Below, piece after piece: positions 5,603 to 8,370 of a DNA stretch of 8,370 bases. The stretch covers positions 1 to 8,370 of the forward strand of contig CALPZT020000048.1 of assembly GCA_943328365.2 (NCBI GenBank), written 5' to 3'. The notes beneath the pieces are model-generated. The model made no database searches. It worked only from the letters and a program-made list of their open reading frames with translations, and had not been told where the DNA came from. How positions within the stretch are numbered: the stretch's first letter is position 1; every line of letters begins with the position of its first letter. A program made the position numbers and the translations under genes. Origin of the DNA: Bifidobacterium breve. GTDB lineage: Bacteria; Actinomycetota; Actinomycetes; S36-B12.

Positions 5603-8370
5603 GATGGCTCCTGAGCTTTCGGAGGCGGAAGTACTGTGCGAATGAAATCCGCCGCCCAATCCAATAAATCGGTGTCGACGACCGGCTGACCGCCCATGAG
5701 CGCGGTGACCGGTCTCGGCACCATGATCGTACGGACTGCCGCCTTGATGAGCGTGCGCGGGTGGAGTCGGGTCAGGCGCATCTGGCCCGACTCCGGCAAC
5801 TCCACCGGATGGAATCTGATGTACGAACCCTGGGCGTTCACCTCGGTGAGGCCCGCAGCCCGTGCCAGCACCCGGAATTTCGCCACCGCGAGGAGCGACA
5901 GCACCGGGTCGGGCAGCGATCCGTACCGGTCGGTGAGCTCGGCCTCAACCTCATCGACAGCTGCATCCGTCGAGGCGTCAGCAAGCCGCTTGTACGCCTC
6001 GAGCCTGAGCCGCTCATGGGGGATGAACTCATGCGGGATGTGTGCATTGATCGGCATCTCGACCTTGACGTCGGCGAACGCCTGCTCGCTTTCTCCCTTG
6101 TACTCCGCAAGGGCCTCGCCCACGAGCCGGATGTACAGGTCGAACCCGACGTCGGCGATATGACCGCTCTGCTCGCCGCCGAGCAGATTGCCGGCGCCGC
6201 GGATCTCAAGATCCTTCAAGGCGATGCGCATGCCAGATCCGAGATCAGTGTGCTGGGCAATGGTCGCGAGCCGCTCATGGGCAGTCTCGGTGAGCGGCCG
6301 CTGGGGGTCATAGAGGAAGTATGCGTATGCCCGCTCGCGGCCACGGCCGACCCGGCCGCGCAACTGGTGCAACTGGCTCAGGCCGAAGTTATCGGCCCGG
6401 TCGACGATGAGCGTGTTCGCGTTGGGGATGTCGATGCCCGATTCGACGATGGTCGTGCAGACGAGCACGTCGATCTTCTTGTCCCAGAAGTCGACGATCA
6501 CCTGCTCGAGCGGGCCCTCGCCCATCTGCCCGTGGGCGACCGAGATTCGCGCCTCAGGTACGAGATCGCGCAGGCGAGACGCAACCCGATCGATCGACTC
6601 GACCCGGTTGTGGACGAAGAACACCTGGCCGTCCCGGAGCAGTTCGCGGCGGATCGCAGCCGTGATCTGCTTATCGTCATAGGGGCCGACGAAGGTGAGC
6701 ACCGGGTGGCGCTCCTCCGGTGGGGTCTGGATGACCGACATCTCGCGAATCCCGGTCACCGCCATCTCCAGGGTGCGGGGGATCGGGGTAGCCGACATTG
6801 CGAGGACATCGACATTCGTGCGGAGAGCCTTGAGGTGCTCCTTGTGCTCGACGCCGAACCGCTGCTCCTCATCGAGGATGACCAGGCCGAGATCCTTGAA
6901 CCGAACCCCCGCGGTGATGAGTCGGTGGGTGCCGATGACGACGTCGACCGTTCCGTCGGCGAGGCCAGCGAGCACCTCCTTCGACTCCTTCTCACTGCTG
7001 AACCGCGACAGGGCGGCCAGACGGATCGGGAAGGGCCCAAAACGCTCGGAGAAGGTGGAGAAATGCTGTTGGACGAGCAGTGTCGTCGGAACGAGGATCG
7101 CAACCTGCTTGCCATCCTGCACCGCCTTGAACGCCGCCCGCACCGCAATCTCGGTCTTGCCGTAGCCGACATCACCGCAGATGAGCCGATCCATGGGCAC
7201 CTGCTGCTCCATGTCGCGCTTCACCTCATCAATGCACAAGAGCTGATCAGGCGTCTCGACGTAGGCGAACGCGTCCTCGAGCTCGTGCTGCCACGGGGTA
7301 TCGGCCGAGAATGCGAAACCCTTCGTCGCCTGCCGGGCGGCATAGAGGCGAATGAGCTCACCGGCGATCTGCTTCACCGCCTTGCGCGCCCGCCCCTTCG
7401 CCTTCTGCCAGTCGGCACCGCCGAGGCGGTGTACCGCGGGTGCCTCGCCGCCGACATAACGCGAGACAAGGTCGAGCTGATCGGTCGGGACAAAGAGCCG
7501 GTCGGCCGGTTGGCCCCGCTTGCTCGATGCATACTCCAGGAGGAGGTACTCACGGGTCGCGCCGGCGACCTCGCGCTGCACCATCTCGACGTAGCGGCCC
7601 ACTCCATGCTGCTCGTGCACGACATAGTCGCCGGCCTCGAGTGAGAGCGGATCGATCGATCGCCTGCGCCGCGACGGCAGCTTGCGCATGTCCTTCGTGG
7701 ATGCTCGCTGGCCGAGGATGTCCTGCTCGGTGATCACCGCCAGGCCGATGCCGGGCAGGCGGAACCCCATCGACATCTGCGAGGTCGACACCGTGACGAT
7801 GCCGGGCTCGGGGGGCTCGGCGAGATCGTCAACCATGCGGCCCGGGATGTTCTCGCCACCGAGGTTCTCGGTGAAGCGCTCTGCAGATCCATGCCCCTCG
7901 CACACGAGCACGACTCGTTCACCGGCGCGCGCCCACCCTGCGATGTCGGCGAGCGCGGCAGTTGCGTCCCCGCGATACGACTCGAGTGCCGTGCCCCCGA
8001 GATCAACGACCGGCTCGTCGTGGGTCTGGGTATCGACGGTCAGCGGAGTGATGTCCCACCACTGCCTGTGACTGCGCGCACCTATCGCCCGGATGTCGTC
8101 GATCGAGAAGTAGCTTGAGCCCGAGAGGTCGATCGGTGTCTGATTGCCGACCGCAGCGTTGTGCCATGACGCAGCAAGGAACTCCTCCGCCGTTCGGACG
8201 AGGTCATGCGACCGACTGCGGATCCGCTCCGGATCGAGGACAACGACACTCGCATGTGCCGGCATGACCTCGAGCAGGGTCGTCATCGAGCCCACGAGCA
8301 CCGGGGTGAGCGCCTCCATGCCCTCGACGCAGATGCCCTGGGCCAGTTGCTCGCACATGTCCGAGAGCAC
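5599..8370 (-). CDS. mfd: Transcription-repair coupling factor Mfd (N-terminus outside window)
   Basis: C-terminal 923 residues of Mfd, the ATP-dependent translocase that removes stalled RNA polymerase and recruits UvrA to the lesion. Full-length Mfd is about 1150-1220 aa, so roughly 250-300 residues lie beyond the right edge; the GTG at 8370 is an internal codon. Numbering from the edge: residues 1-240 are the end of the UvrB-like module and linker domain. About 243-310 is the RNA polymerase-interacting domain (GDYVVHEQHGVGRY). The RecG-like motor follows, with Walker A GDVGYGKT (G399-T406, K405), Walker B DEEQ (D500-Q503), SATPIPRT near 527, VESGIDIPNANT, and QLRGRVGRGR near 670. The C-terminal TRCF domain (about 770-873) begins PINAHIPHEFI and covers the UvrA-binding surface. 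All motor motifs are intact. It is the first visible gene of the minus-strand operon and overlaps the lipoprotein gene by 4 nt. Confidence 0.97.
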   Translation of the reverse strand: MLSDMCEQLAQGICVEGMEALTPVLVGSMTTLLEVMPAHASVVVLDPERIRSRSHDLVRTAEEFLAASWHNAAVGNQTPIDLSGSSYFSIDDIRAIGARSHRQWWDITPLTVDTQTHDEPVVDLGGTALESYRGDATAALADIAGWARAGERVVLVCEGHGSAERFTENLGGENIPGRMVDDLAEPPEPGIVTVSTSQMSMGFRLPGIGLAVITEQDILGQRASTKDMRKLPSRRRRSIDPLSLEAGDYVVHEQHGVGRYVEMVQREVAGATREYLLLEYASSKRGQPADRLFVPTDQLDLVSRYVGGEAPAVHRLGGADWQKAKGRARKAVKQIAGELIRLYAARQATKGFAFSADTPWQHELEDAFAYVETPDQLLCIDEVKRDMEQQVPMDRLICGDVGYGKTEIAVRAAFKAVQDGKQVAILVPTTLLVQQHFSTFSERFGPFPIRLAALSRFSSEKESKEVLAGLADGTVDVVIGTHRLITAGVRFKDLGLVILDEEQRFGVEHKEHLKALRTNVDVLAMSATPIPRTLEMAVTGIREMSVIQTPPEERHPVLTFVGPYDDKQITAAIRRELLRDGQVFFVHNRVESIDRVASRLRDLVPEARISVAHGQMGEGPLEQVIVDFWDKKIDVLVCTTIVESGIDIPNANTLIVDRADNFGLSQLHQLRGRVGRGRERAYAYFLYDPQRPLTETAHERLATIAQHTDLGSGMRIALKDLEIRGAGNLLGGEQSGHIADVGFDLYIRLVGEALAEYKGESEQAFADVKVEMPINAHIPHEFIPHERLRLEAYKRLADASTDAAVDEVEAELTDRYGSLPDPVLSLLAVAKFRVLARAAGLTEVNAQGSYIRFHPVELPESGQMRLTRLHPRTLIKAAVRTIMVPRPVTALMGGQPVVDTDLLDWAADFIRTVLPPPKAQEPS
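5608..5612 (-). promoter_or_regulatory. Shine-Dalgarno for the lipoprotein gene
   Basis: AGGAG on the minus strand, 5 nt before the GTG at 5602, located in the last codons of mfd. It fixes the start at the GTGA overlap. Confidence 0.7.

Noticed and set aside
5761..7644. Long plus-strand open frame (about 627 codons) antisense to mfd
   Set aside because: It lies wholly inside mfd, whose motifs are all intact. Its translation is rich in Arg, Asp, Glu and Leu with no recognisable domain, as expected from a high-GC antisense frame.

Overview
The window is high-GC DNA with actinobacterial character, most likely a Microbacteriaceae-type genome. The evidence is a strong G/C third-position bias, GTG starts, short gene overlaps, and the order mfd - SurA-N-like lipoprotein - mazG, which matches the conserved actinobacterial mfd/mazG/eno neighbourhood. 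Five protein-coding genes fill almost the whole window. No RNA genes, CRISPR arrays, transposons or phage integrases were seen, and no non-coding stretch exceeds 50 bases.

Right and centre (2650-8370, all minus strand) form a compact housekeeping operon, read right to left. It contains mfd (transcription-repair coupling factor, N-terminus outside the window), a small lipoprotein with a SurA-N-like region, mazG (NTP pyrophosphohydrolase), and a DUF885 putative metallopeptidase with an HExxPGH motif. The junctions are tight: a 4-nt GTGA overlap, a 45-nt gap holding a duplicated Shine-Dalgarno leader, and an 8-nt overlap.

Left (1-2646) are two genes typical of extracellular contractile injection systems (eCIS; phage-tail-like particles such as Afp, PVC, MAC and the Streptomyces CIS). 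A plus-strand AAA+ ATPase of the Afp15/Pvc15 type has an N-terminal winged-helix region, a degenerate first AAA module and an intact second one. Opposite it lies a minus-strand DUF4255/Pvc16-type tail-cap protein. The two genes are convergent and share the palindrome CTAG as their stop codons. The DUF4255 gene begins only 3 nt after the DUF885 stop, so it appears to be the last cistron of the housekeeping operon, while the ATPase is read from the other side. The remaining eCIS genes (sheath, tube, baseplate, spike) are not visible and would be expected to the left of the window.

The main point of interest is therefore the border of an eCIS locus fused to the end of the mfd-mazG-DUF885 operon, where actinobacteria often carry eno. 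The cap gene and the ATPase gene lie on opposite strands and so in different transcription units.
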